From assembly GCF_023898315.1 (NCBI RefSeq), contig NC_064617.1, positions 617,325,000 through 617,388,999 on the forward strand: DNA of 64,000 nt. Reading direction: 5' to 3'. A program made the position numbers and the translations under genes. Source of the DNA: Schistocerca nitens (Eukaryota > Arthropoda > Insecta > Orthoptera > Acrididae). Below are positions 32,100 through 42,580 of the stretch, in pieces; within the stretch, counting starts at the first letter, position 1, and each line of letters opens with the position of its first letter. The notes beneath the pieces were generated by a model. That model was not told where the DNA came from, made no database searches, and worked only from the letters and a program-made list of their open reading frames with translations.

Positions 32100-33290
32100 A
32101 TGGGAAAATTACTTTTGGAATTTAAAGATTAATTTTTTTCTAAAATGGTCATTACCAGCTACACATATTACACGGCACCACATACCAACGGGAAATGAAT
32201 CACCAGTCTACAGCAAACAGTACAGAATACCTAGGTATTTGCTGCCAATTTTGGAGGAATTTATCGATCATGAGCTTGAAGATGGAATAATTGAAGAAAG
32301 TGATAGTGCATAGGGGAGGGGGGGGGTAGAAATATTCGGTCGTCATGTCAAAAAAATTAATGGATGAAAATATAGGTTTTGTTATGATTACAGATATCTA
32401 AATGTGAAAACTACGAGTATAACGGACTCCTATCCTTTGCCAAACATCACAAAACCTCGGATAATCTACGGAAATGCAAGATCTGTCAACAATGAATCTG
32501 AACAGTGGTTATCACCAAACAGAGTCTGCACCGCAGGAGCGACACAAAACAGCATTTTTGGCACCCTGGGGCCGCTACCAATTCAAAAGAATGCCATTCG
32601 GATTACAAAATGCACCTGCAACGTTTCAGAGATTGTTGGATGGAGTACTCTAGGTTTAAAATCATGGCAATGCTTAGTGTATCTCGATGGGAGTGATACA
32701 CAGCATATTCAGCGAATACGGGAAGTCTGCCCAAGACTAGAAGCAGCGAAGTCAGAATTGAGTACAGAAAAGCGTAATTTTGTGATGTAAGAGATAGCAT
32801 ATCTAGATCATATCATAAATAAAGATGAATTTAAGAGAGACTCAAGTTTAATTAGAGATCTACGTGAGTTTCCTATACCAGAACCTGTACGGGAGTTGCA
32901 GTCGTTCTTAGGAGTCACAAACTCTTACAGCCGGTAAGTAAAAGGATTTGCGGATATTGCCAGACGATTGACACAGTTGTTAAAGTAGGATACTAAATTT
33001 GTGTTGTCAGAAGAGTGACAGCATGCTTTTAAGGGGCTATAAGGAGCTTTGATTCCGGTATTGATATTTCCTGATTTTAATAGAGAATTTGTTTTATCAT
33101 GTGACGCATCAAACCATACACTTGGCTGTGTGTTGTAGAGGTAGAAGGCATAAAACATCCGGTAGCTTAAGCTTCAAGACAACTAAATTCTGCAGAAAGA
33201 ATGTTAAGCCTTATTTACGGAATGACATATTTCAAATGTTATTTGTATGGTAAAAAGTTTATATTGATAACAGATCAGGCTGCATTAAAA
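32100..33290 (+). pseudogene. gypsy reverse transcriptase and RNase H (first part)
   Basis: Plus-strand pieces: YLLPILEEFIDHELEDGIIE (32237-32297), FCYDYRYLNVK and ITDSYPLPNI (32375-32460), and a catalytic region near 32680 that reads VYLDGSDT, so the second catalytic Asp is Gly. RNase H starts LSCDASNHTLGCVL near 33097. It is cut at 33290 by a Tc1 and continues at 34740. At least five stops or shifts. Confidence 0.8.
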
Positions 33291-34739
33291 TACACATATC
33301 AAAAGATGTTTTCCATCACCCCGGTTCCTAGAACTCCTGAAGATAGACGTTGACAGTGGGTATTGTATCACAGACACAGTCCCTTTGACTGTTCAGAGAT
33401 GCCACTAAACCTGCCCAAAGATGTAAACAACCAACAATGAGCAGCGCCTACTAGACGGAGGGGGTCAGACAGCAGTTCGTCATTCCACCAGGAAGGAGGT
33501 ACACGGCTCGTGTTGTCTGTAGTTCAACCATGCCTAGACGGTCAATACCGCGGTTCGATTGCGTCCGCATTGTTACTTTGTGCCAGGAAGGGCTCTCAAC
33601 AAGTGAAGTGTCCAGGCGTCTCACAGTGAACCAAAGCGATGTTGTTCGGACATGGAGGAGATACAGAGACACAGGAACTGACGATGACATGCCTCGCTCA
33701 GGCCGTCCAAGGGCTACTACTGCAGTGGATGAACGCTACCTACGGATTATGGCTCGGAGGAACTCTGACAGCAACGCCAACGTGTTGAATAATGCTTTTC
33801 GTGCAGCCACAGGACGTCGTGTTACGACTCAAACTGTGTACAATAAGCTGCATGATACGCAACTTCACTTCCGACGTCCATGGTGAGGTCCATCCTTGCA
33901 ACCACAACACCATGCAGCACGGTACAGATGAGCCCAACAACATGCGGAATGGACCTCCGGGATTGGCATCAAGTTCTCTTCGCCGATGAGTGTCGCATAT
34001 GCCTTCAACAATACAATCATCGGACACGTGTTTGGAGGCAACCCGGTCAGGCTGAACGCCGTGGGCACACTGTCCATCGAGTGCAGCAAGGTGGAGGTTC
34101 CCTGCTGTTTTGAGGTGGCATTATGAGGGGCCGACGTGATCATGGAAGGCGTCGTAAAGGCTGTACGATACGTGAATGCCATCCTCCGACCGATAGTGCA
34201 ACCATATCGGCAGCATATTGGCGAGGCATTCGTCTTCATGGACGACAACTCACGCCCCCATCGTGCACATCTTGTGAATTACTTCTTTCAGGACAACGAC
34301 ATTGCTCGACTAGAGTTGTCAGCAAGTTCTCCAGACATGAACCCTAACGAACACGCATGAGGGGGATTGAAAAGGGCTGTTTATGGACAAAGTGACCCAC
34401 CAACCACTTTGAGGTATCTACGCCGAATCGCCATTGAGGAGCGGGAGAATCTGGACCAACAGTGCCTTGATGAGCTTGTGGATAGTATGCCACGGCGAAT
34501 ACAGGCATGCATCAATGCAAGAGGATGTGCTACTGGGTATTAGAGGTTCGGTGTGTACAGCAATCTGGATCACCACCTCTGACGGTCTCGCTCTATGGTG
34601 GTACAACATGCAGTGTGTGGTCTTCATGAGCAATAAAAAGGGCAGAAATGGTGTTTATGTTGATCTCTATTTCAATTTTCTGTACAGGGTCCGTAACTCT
34701 CAAAACCGAGGTGATCCAAAATTTTTTTTGATGTGTGTT
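33291..34739 (+). mobile_element. Tc1-like transposon in gypsy RNase H, inactive
   Basis: Inverted ends TACACATATCAAAAG (33291) and TTTTTTGATGTGTGTT (34739, TA changed to TT), with matching CACC(C/T)CGGTT blocks further in. It splits the gypsy RNase H coding region precisely. The transposase reads on the plus strand with several stops. Confidence 0.92.
33530..34543 (+). pseudogene. Tc1-like transposase (DD34E), disabled
   Basis: It starts MPRRSIPRFDCVRIVTLCQ with a helix-turn-helix (GLSTSEVSRRLTVNQSDVV) and a GRPR-type linker (MPRSGRPRATT). An in-frame TGA falls after FRRPW at 33886, and the frame around the first catalytic Asp is scrambled. The second block FMDDNSRPH and third SPDMNPNEHA lie in a frame at 34136-34360, giving 34 residues between Asp and Glu. 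It ends ARGCATGY* at 34541. Compared with the intact 16483 gene it belongs to a different Tc1 family. Confidence 0.88.
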
Positions 34740-34949
34740 TGTGGGGTTAGATGATCCTTCCAGTAGGCTGACGCGATGGGCAGTATGACTAAGTGAATTA
34801 GATTTCGAAGTCACATATAAACCTGGGAAGAAGCGTGGAAATACGGATGACACAAGTGGAAAAGTAGCAATATTAGCTGTTAGGTTAAAGAACATAAGGA
34901 ATGACAAACTGCACAATAGCGGATGACGAATGTAAGCAGTATTTTTTGG

Positions 34950-35913
34950 AGTTACAGTTTTGCTTGCAGGATGGGTTGCTATGCAGAGAAACCTAGTTGG
35001 GCATATTAATGGGTCATGGAGGTTGCAGAGCTACCAACAGCAGAGTAGCAGAGACGTACTGGTTATGGAATAGGTAGGCAGATATAAGCCAGTAAATGCA
35101 GAATGTCATACAGTGCGCAGAGACAGCGGATGTGTGTCGAAAAGAGTACCATTACAGAGGTCACCTGTGGAATTACCATCATTCGAATTTCTGAGGATTT
35201 ATGTTTTAGGTCCATTCAGTAAAACGCTTGCAGAGAATAAGTATATACTCACAATCACTGACCATTTGTCAAGATTCATACAAATGTTACCATGCCAAAC
35301 CAGTAGGTAGCAACAGTGGCGCAAGTACTTGTGAATAATTGGATACTGAAGTTTTGAGTGCCTGAAATAATAGTAACAGACCGGAGAACGAACTTACTGA
35401 CAGATCTATCCAAGGAATTGCATAAGTTACTGAATGCGAGGAAGTAAAACGACGAGTCGTCTCTATCCACAAGCCAATGGAGGAACTGAAACAGTGCATA
35501 GGGCAATCGGGAAGGTGCTTGAATATTATGTTATCCCGCATCATACCAACTGGGATGTCTATTTAAAGTTCTTCGTCTCCGCCTGCAACTCAAGACAGCA
35601 TACGAATTCAGGATTATCGCCACACAAAGTAGTATATTGCCGTAAAACGTTATCACCATTCGACATGTTGAAAACGAACAAAAGGAAGACTGGAGAGTCT
35701 GTTAAGGAATTTCCCAGAGTGATTAGAGAAATTTGGAGTGGAATATGGAGAGCAAATAAACGAGTATGGGAGAAACAGGAAGAACCAGTCGGCCATACGG
35801 CAAGAATGCCACGTTATAAGGTTGGTCAGTGGATGATGCTATCAACCATGTATCCGCCCAAGGGGAAGGCAAAGAAGTTACATCACAGTATCAGTGGTCA
35901 TACTAAGTGGTAG
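34950..35913 (+). pseudogene. gypsy integrase remnant
   Basis: The catalytic core starts near 35113: RRDSGCVSKRVPLQRSPV, then FLRIYVLGPFSKTLAENKY, in which the first catalytic Asp position is Tyr. The second Asp is retained in IIVTDRRTNLL (near 35370), and the Glu in ANGGTETVHRAIGKV (35434-35913 frame). The C-terminal domain runs to TMYPPKGKAKKLHHS. The upstream zinc-binding region is unreadable. It would insert element cDNA into the genome. Inactive. Confidence 0.8.
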
Positions 35914-36026
35914 AGACTACGTCGCCAGTAAATGTCAAGATTAAATTGCCAACATGAACGACGATTATGTGTATAGGGTTGAAACCTGGAAGTTATTCCG
36001 GGGGTAAGAGATGTGGACGAGAAAGG

Positions 36027-36187
36027 GAGAGTGAGGAGAAAGGTGACAGAAGATAAATAAGAGGTTGTGAATAAAACATTAACGAGAAACCAGTATGGAT
36101 TAAGGGGAGAGAGTGAGGAGAAAGGTGACAGTAGATAAATAAGAGGTTGTGAATAAAACATTAACGAGAAACCAGTATGGATTAAGG
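36027..36187. repeat. 82-bp tandem duplication between integrase and env
   Basis: Two copies of a unit beginning GAGAGTGAGGAGAAAGGTGA (36027 and 36109) and ending CAGTATGGATTAAGG. They differ by a single base in the shared part. Confidence 0.92.
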
Positions 36188-36240
36188 ACTAGAATAAAGT
36201 TATTTAATATTTTTTTCAGGTTAGGTATAATTTAGTGTAA

Positions 36241-37215
36241 TTAGTATGAGCAGCTGCTGAGCAGCAATGAATTTAAGGGGGAGGAAGTTAATAGGTATTC
36301 CTGGCCGGAGGTGAGCTCCAGGGAAGGTGAGTCGATGCAGTTCATAGCGGGCCTACTCATCTTCGTCGGGGTGGAAGCGTTACAGAAACAACACCTGGAA
36401 GGGGGAGTGCTGTGCACCAAGCGGGTAGACGTAGTGATCACCAGTCATCGCTGGGTGATACAAGTGGTATTCAACGCATCGGAGATTCTAACGGTGTGTG
36501 AAGTTTGGAAGAATCATTCTTAAAATTCCGTCAGGGAACGGAAAGGCACGAGACACCCAAAGGAAGTGTTGGTATATGTGAGAGAATACGTGGAGCGTAC
36601 GAGAAATTAAGTAGTGAGATGATCCAGGTAATGGGGGTTATTCCACACACGCGAAGGAAGAGGGTTTGGACCGACGCTGGAGGTCGGCTTATGAAAACAG
36701 TATTTGGCAGTTCTGATGAGGAAGACATTCGTATGGTGAACGACACCCATAGAAGAGGTTAAGCACTGGGAAAAAGGGAACGAAGTTGTGAGTGATTGGC
36801 CCACTATGCAGACTGAAAGTTTAGAGAAGGAGATAGTGAATAATACACGACTACTACCACTGGCTGAAGAAGTAATGCAATACGCCAGAGCTGTAGAAGA
36901 CGCCGTTAATCAGAATATCAGGGAATTACGAACCGAAACAGAAGTATTAGACACGGAAATAGTAATGACAAAATGGTTGCAGTTCCTAGAGGATAGTGTT
37001 TGGGAAGCACGAAGGAAAGTAACAGAGCTACAGGAAGTTATGCGGCAGGCTGTAGGGGTCAGTTAGGGGTAAACTTATTGTGACCAGAGCACTATTTAGA
37101 GGGTCTAAGGAAAGTATAAAAGGAACTACCGCCGGAGTTGCGTGTGGTTTTAAAGCCTGAGCACAAAAGCTTATCTTTCTATTTCATGGTAGCCACAGGA
37201 TGGGTGAGAACCCTC
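36241..37215 (+). pseudogene. env-like envelope remnant of the gypsy element
   Basis: A hydrophobic signal-like start (MQFIAGLLIFVGVEAL, about 36335) is followed in another frame by a dibasic furin-like site RRKR (36652-36663). A Gly-rich stretch and FGSSDEEDI come next, the arrangement of insect errantivirus/baculovirus-F-type envelopes. A coiled region then follows (36788-37066, with repeated Glu/Leu spacing). The region is cut by stops and frame changes and ends at a poly-C run without a membrane anchor. An old, defective copy. The family assignment rests on the order of these marks. Confidence 0.6.
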
Positions 37216-37231
37216 CCCCCCCCCCCCCCCC

Positions 37232-37784
37232 ATCCCCTGAGAACAGCACTCCATTTACTGTCTGCTCCACACAGTAACAAACATGAGAGTCACCGTTTGA
37301 AGACAAACTGGCGCAGGGCGAAATAGACTCCGCAGTGCGTACAGGTGCTGGCCTCTATCAACACCTATCAAGCAGGCAATTTACCAGTCAAAAGCAACAC
37401 GTTCATACCATAGTAAGAGGAGGGAAACCCTTTGTGTTGTGCCGCCTGGAATATCCACAATTATGTCGACTACAGCGTTTGCAAATAAAGGTCATAAAAC
37501 TTCAACCCGACGCCTTTTACCTTGATGCCACAAATACACTGAAATAGTTGCCATGCAGGCCTATTATCGTCCCTACCTTCTTGGCAGCGAGCGGAACTGT
37601 CCAACTACGCCTCGCGCCGTACGCTACGGGATGAGGACATGAGTTGCTATGTGAAATATGCATGTTAAGACCAATTCTACCAGCCCTCTCATTCTCTACA
37701 TTCGTTTCAGATATATATAAAATTAGCGTTGAACAGCACCTATTCGTTCAGTCTGATCAGTGTCATCCGTGAAACGATCTTTAG
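37232..37784. other. unassigned DNA with promoter-like TATA/initiator
   Basis: A TATATATAAAA box (37712-37722) is followed about 30 bp later by an arthropod-type initiator TTCAGT (37747-37752), shortly before the Polinton polymerase fragment. No coding similarity is supported in the rest. Confidence 0.3.
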
Positions 37785-38334
37785 ATGTTGACGCATACAT
37801 ATGAAGCAACTAACGTTTGCGAACACTATCATTTCGAAGGCATCTCATTTGCCGCCACAACCCCAGGTTTGTCAAAATTCGAGTGGCAGAACCATAATTA
37901 TTCGGTTCACGCTTATGATCTCTTTGTAGCTGAGAAAAGAAGCAGGCCAAGTGATATGAAGCGTAAAGTAGTTGCACACCTGCACTACATCAAGTAGCTG
38001 GTCAGCATTCTAAACACCTAGATTTACTGCTATTCCCCAAGGTGAGAAGCTTCACTACGCCTGGATCAAGATGATGTCCCGCCTACTTTCCGCCCAACTG
38101 TCGGAACATCATGGCATGTGGCACTTATGCCACAGACACCTCATTTCTTTTACCAAGCGTTAGTAGTCATAAAGACATCTGATTGATTGCTTGAGTCAGG
38201 AACTGGTAAGTGAGGCAATGCAAACTGGGGATAAAAAAGTTCTTAAAGTTTAAGAACGCCTACCACTTCTCACACCACTTCCACACAACAGATAAATATG
38301 CATAGGAACTGGATATAGGTCCATCTCGTCTTCC
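37785..38334 (+). pseudogene. Polinton/Maverick DNA polymerase B, N-terminal part
   Basis: The frame at 37785-37997 has YHFEGISFAATT and LSKFEWQNHNYSVHAYDLF. After a frame change it gives KLHYAWIKMMSRLLSAQLSE and HLCHRHLISF (38041-38165), and then FLKFKNAYHF near 38250. These match, in order, the N-terminal region of Polinton polymerases with its Cys/His zinc-binding motif, just before the exonuclease domain. A SINE starts at 38335, and I do not see the polymerase resume beyond it. It lacks the polymerase palm. Old and inactive. Confidence 0.65.
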
Positions 38335-38550
38335 AAAAAATGGTTCAAATGGCTCTGAGCACTATGGGACTCAACTGCTGTGGTCATAAGTCCCCTAGAA
38401 CTTAGAACTACTTAAACCTAACTAACCTAAGGACAGCACACAACACCCAGCCATCACGAGGCAGAGAAAATCCCTGACCCCGCCGGGAATCGAACCCGGG
38501 AACCCGGGCGTGGGAAGCGAGAACGTTACCGCACGACCACGAGATGCGGG
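38335..38550 (-). mobile_element. SINE with a different tRNA-like head on the common tail
   Basis: The plus strand reads ATGGTTCAAATGGCTCTGAG and the AACTACTTAAACCTAACTAA tail as in the 6557 family. The head region is a different tRNA (complement of CGGGTTCGATTCCCGGC). Perfect 13-bp duplication CATCTCGTCTTCC (38322-38334 and 38551-38563). Confidence 0.93.
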
Positions 38551-38563
38551 CATCTCGTCTTCC

Positions 38564-39062
38564 CCTCTCTCTTTGTCCATCTCCTCGCACCCCTCTGTCC
38601 TCGTACCATCTCTCTGACTTCGAGCCTTGTTTATTTTTATTACAAACAAAATCTTGACTCGGACTTGAAGTCGCTTAAAATGAATGGTTAAATTGGTTGG
38701 GATCATGCGTATACCGGGTACGTGAGAGGCGTCTCCGGTTGCTGTCTCTGAGGATAGTAGCGTCAACGACGGTATTTCGAATAGTTTTAGTTTCGAACGG
38801 ATACGATTACAAAGACTCCCCATGTCCTCTTATCGTAGCTAAAAATGACTGTAAGAAAGAAATCTGTCTTCATTTTTTGACAGTATAGCACAGCATTTTC
38901 TTTCTAGATCCATGCCGTATCTTCCGCGAGAAAAGCGCGAGTTGATTTTCGCGTGACTGTTTTTTTCGGAATCCGTGTTGGTTGCCGTGGATTATGTCAT
39001 CCTGTTGGACATGTCTCATTCCGTAGACCTCAGAATGACTTTGTCACCATTGACATTCTATA
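38564..39062. other. unassigned DNA
   Basis: No feature supported. Confidence 0.55.
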
Positions 39063-39074
39063 CATATAACCGGA

Positions 39075-39269
39075 TGGTTCAAATGGCTCTAAGCACTATG
39101 GGACTTATCATCTGAGGTCATCAGTCCCCTACACTTAGAACTACTTAAACCTAACTAACCTAAGGACATCACACACATCCATGCCCGAGGCGGGATTCGA
39201 ACCTGCTACAGTAGCAGCAGCGGGGTTCCGGACTGAAGCGCCTACAACCGATCGGCCACAGCGGCCGGC
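39075..39269 (-). mobile_element. tRNA-derived SINE (GCCGGCC-head family)
   Basis: Full-length inverted copy ending AGCGGCCGGC. The duplication CATATAAC(C/T)GGA (39063-39074 and 39270-39281) has one mismatch. Confidence 0.92.
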
Positions 39270-39281
39270 CATATAACTGGA

Positions 39282-40194
39282 ACTTCTTGGGTTTTTGTGA
39301 AATGTCTTTCGAAATATTATACTACGGTGATCGTTCAAGGGTTCAGAGATTGTCCTTCGACAGTCAAACGGGATTCATTTAACATCTATGTATCACCCTT
39401 TGCTTTGTTTTACATATATTGTGCAATAGAGACTGCTCGTTTAGAGGTTTCTTCACAGCGACTTTATACCATGAAGAATCCCTTCCATCATGGACTGTTT
39501 CATATGTTTCCAGTGATTGGTCAACTGTTCTTCTAAACCTGACCCACAGTTTCCCTAGAAGCTCCTGTACAGAACTAACTGTTTCGAATTACTCCTTGTG
39601 ATATCACACTGCTGCCTCGTGCTTGGTTTCCTGAATATGTACAGTTCCATACAGGTGACAGCACCTACCAAACAGCTCAGAGTTACATGGGATTATTAGT
39701 GCATTACTAGTTAAAACCAACCATATTTGATTGTACAAATCAAGAGAACAGAACTTACGGTCTGGATTAACAGGTCAACGCCAATGATCTGCTTAGGGTC
39801 CCTACAACAATTTTTGTTGCCTGTTATACTGGTATCTATTTGGCTATTAAAAATGAAATCACAACTGAATTCTACTGTGCGAATGCACGAATTTCACGGA
39901 CTCCACATTACGGAATATAGTAATCTTTCGGGAGGTAGTATAACGTCGAGAGAGAACCGTTCGACGGAAAGAAGTACTTGTGGAGTACGGTACAGATTAC
40001 AAAAATGTACGCAGATAAATGTGTCCTTAAACCTAACTTTCAAAACTCTTAAGCAGTTCCGTACCAGTTGAAATCTTGAAATTTTCAATATTAATTGTTT
40101 TCATTGATCTTAATCTATGGGACTACTCCTTTCCAATAATATATAACACATACATATTAGTGTATTATTTCTGGTTTATTCGTTCATTTCAACA
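39282..40194. other. unassigned DNA
   Basis: A 114-codon open frame at 39727-40071 shows no motif. It may be decayed 5' sequence of the adjacent Mutator-like fossil, which I cannot verify. Confidence 0.4.
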
Positions 40195-41015
40195 AAGAAA
40201 CTGTGTGGGCGTGACCATTTTCGATGAATCTGAACAGTTGAAGAAAGTAAGTGTCGTCAGTTATTTAGGAGATGGGGATTCAAGACCTTTCAAAGCACAC
40301 GGAGAAAATATAATTATCAGTTAAATGGAGTCCACAGGTCATGTATAAAAGCGAATGGGTACGACGCTGCGATAACTGAAACTCCATGCAAGGGGAAAAT
40401 GTAAGTTTGGCAGAGGATTAGATGGTGAGAACAGAGTCGCAGAATCTATCATAGATAAAATCCAGAATTATTATGGCATGGTCATCAGGCGAAGAGATGC
40501 AAGAAAAGCTGTATAAGAAGTTTTGTTTTATATCCCTTCAACAGACGATAAACCCATTCAGGAAGTGATCCATGGTGTAAATACAATAGAGCATAGCAGA
40601 ATGACGAGAAATGTATTCGCAAACCAGCTACATCTTTTGCCATAGCGGAGGTCTTGAAAGAAACTTTCAGAGATTTGTCAGATGTAAGACTATTCAAGAA
40701 AATATACTTATATGGATATGGTGTCTGTTCTTTCGGACATGTCTTCATGGCCACATCCACAATCCTAACGAGTCCCAACGGCTTAATCTGGGGGCGAATA
40801 TCCAAGAAAGTGTCTGTGTTAATTATGACTTTGCGTCAATTACGACACTGACTTTTGTGTCTTTGATGCAGTGGGAAGGTTGACTGAAGGAAATGTAAGG
40901 TGCGAAGCCTGAAAAGACTGCTACAAACTGTTGGTTGTTTCACGGTGAATCAAATGTTAAATTTAGATAAAGAAATAGTGGGGCATTAGAGAGAGCTATC
41001 AGAGATCTTGAAACA
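40195..41015 (+). pseudogene. Mutator-like (MULE) transposase remnant
   Basis: Translation in shifting frames gives VVSYLGDGDSRPFKAHGE (40250-40310), GHV*KRMGTTLR (40336-40372), ESIIDKIQNYYGMVIRRRDA (about 40445-40500) and CLHGHIHNPNESQRLNLG (40728-40790). This order of GDGDS, GHVQKRMGT-like, IQNYYG-AIR-like and HG..QNPNES-like blocks is that of insect Mutator-superfamily transposases. Many stops. No terminal repeats were found. The recognition is from remembered motifs and should be confirmed. Confidence 0.65.
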
Positions 41016-41599
41016 GGGGCAAGACAACGCAGGCGAACTTTCTCTGTTCGTATTCGTTGTTTTCAAGTGAGATGGTAGAGGTGCAGACAACCCATCTTAT
41101 GGAACTGGGATGCATAGACATCTTTAATGGCTGTTTCCCGTAAGCTGTACTTTTTAAAAATAATGTGTACAGTTCCTCAGCATATTCTTGGCAGAATCTG
41201 TTCAAAATTAATGGATACACTAATCGGAGCGTAGTGCACATTTTAACATAGGGATTTTCCTATTTTGTAAATCCCAAAGAAGTTAGAGCCTTACTTACAT
41301 AGAAAAACGTAGACAGTTTCTTATTTTGATGTCCTCATTTTACAGAAATTATTATTATCTTAAAACTAATTAGTATTTTAATAAATCGTTCTGTTAAAGT
41401 GGTCAGAAATGTGTAACTTTCAAGCCACATTTATTACAAATTTTAATTCCCAATAGTTTCTGATAAAAGAGTCCTTTCATATGAATAAATGTTACATTAA
41501 TTAAGATAGGGATTACTAACCTGCACGGACCCCCTTAATGATTAGATATATAAATGCGAGTGAAGCAAATCTGAAATCTACCAGCCATGGATAAATAAA
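41016..41599. other. unassigned AT-rich DNA
   Basis: No feature supported. Confidence 0.5.
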
Positions 41600-42580
41600 G
41601 GCATATTTGCTAACGCTGGACAGACAGCTGCGCTCTGGATCCTTTGCTTTTCCTGATATAAATCAATGATCTACCACTAAACATAACAGAGGAATGAAAA
41701 ATTTTTCTCTTCGCAAATGACTCACTTGAAAAACGTGGAACGAAATAAAAATTATGTAGCTAACAGGATAGTCCGTAACATCAACTCGAGCATTTCAGAG
41801 AACAGACTGACAATTACAACAAAACGCTATGCATACACTTTCTGACACGGAACTGATGTAAAAGTGAAGTTTTATTACTGAAACATACTCAACATACATA
41901 GTCGACCATTTTAAATTCTGAGGACTGACGTTAAATGTAATGCTTTCTTGGAAGGATCACGGTGTAGATCTTGTGCACAAATTGAATACTGCGAACTGCA
42001 ATAAGAATGATTATTGTCTTTGACACTGAAACGCGAACGTTTGCCCACTTTGATTACTTCCGCACTGTCATCTCTTATGGTATTTTATTTTGGAGTAACT
42101 CTGGTCAGACTGATCCACGGTATCAGTTGGCGATCTTCGTGTAGGCCGTTGTTCAGATGTCTCTGAATTCTACTCTAGCGTTCCTGCACATCTGTTCCAT
42201 TACTGCATCTTTTGTTGACGATAATGAGTCATTCGGAAGAAACAACAGCATTCCTTCAGTGCACACTAGACAGATAAACTACAGGGCGACGTGCACTATT
42301 CAGCAGGTTTCATTTTCAGTGGATCTACGACAGAACTGAAAAATAACCAACTAATTGTTAAATTTCGAATCAGAAACGCATGTTAAAAGGTTTCCTTATT
42401 GCACACTCCTACGCTGAATACTTTCCTCTGTAATTTTATATTTATTATTTTAGTAATTCTTGAAACTTTTTTTATAAATTTTCTAATGACCATTCAGTAA
42501 ACTATGTACTGACTCTTTCCCTGATCGTGTATCCCTGGCTCACATGGTTTCGAAGAACCTGATAAATAAATGAAATAAAC
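41600..42580 (+). pseudogene. CR1/Jockey-type LINE 3' end
   Basis: Decayed RT codons include FLFANDSLEK near 41705 (catalytic FADD with the first Asp changed to Asn), SFITETYSTYIVDHFKF, LTLNVMLSWKDHGVDLVHKL (41930-41990), FDYFRTVISYGILFWSNSGQ (42050-42108) and LHICSITASFVDD...VHTRQINY (42157-42339). The 3' UTR ends GATAAATAAATGAAATAAAC near 42580. 5'-truncated insertion, no intact frame. Confidence 0.75.

Larger units (their letters stand above)
30405..37215 (+). mobile_element. Ty3/gypsy-type retroelement with env remnant
   Basis: In order: gag nucleocapsid (30640-30969), protease (31066-31317), RT (32100-32960), RNase H (33050-33290 and 34740-34870), integrase (34950-35913) and an env-like region (36241-37215). 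This gene order is that of insect gypsy/errantivirus-like elements. A SINE (30416-30618) and a Tc1 (33291-34739) interrupt it, and two tandem duplications have grown in it. No 3' LTR is seen, and the sequence ends at a poly-C run (37215-37231). Numerous stops and shifts: an old, defective copy. Confidence 0.85.

Noticed and set aside
37335..37547. 70-codon open frame
   Set aside because: No motif and no relation to the flanking elements; probably chance.
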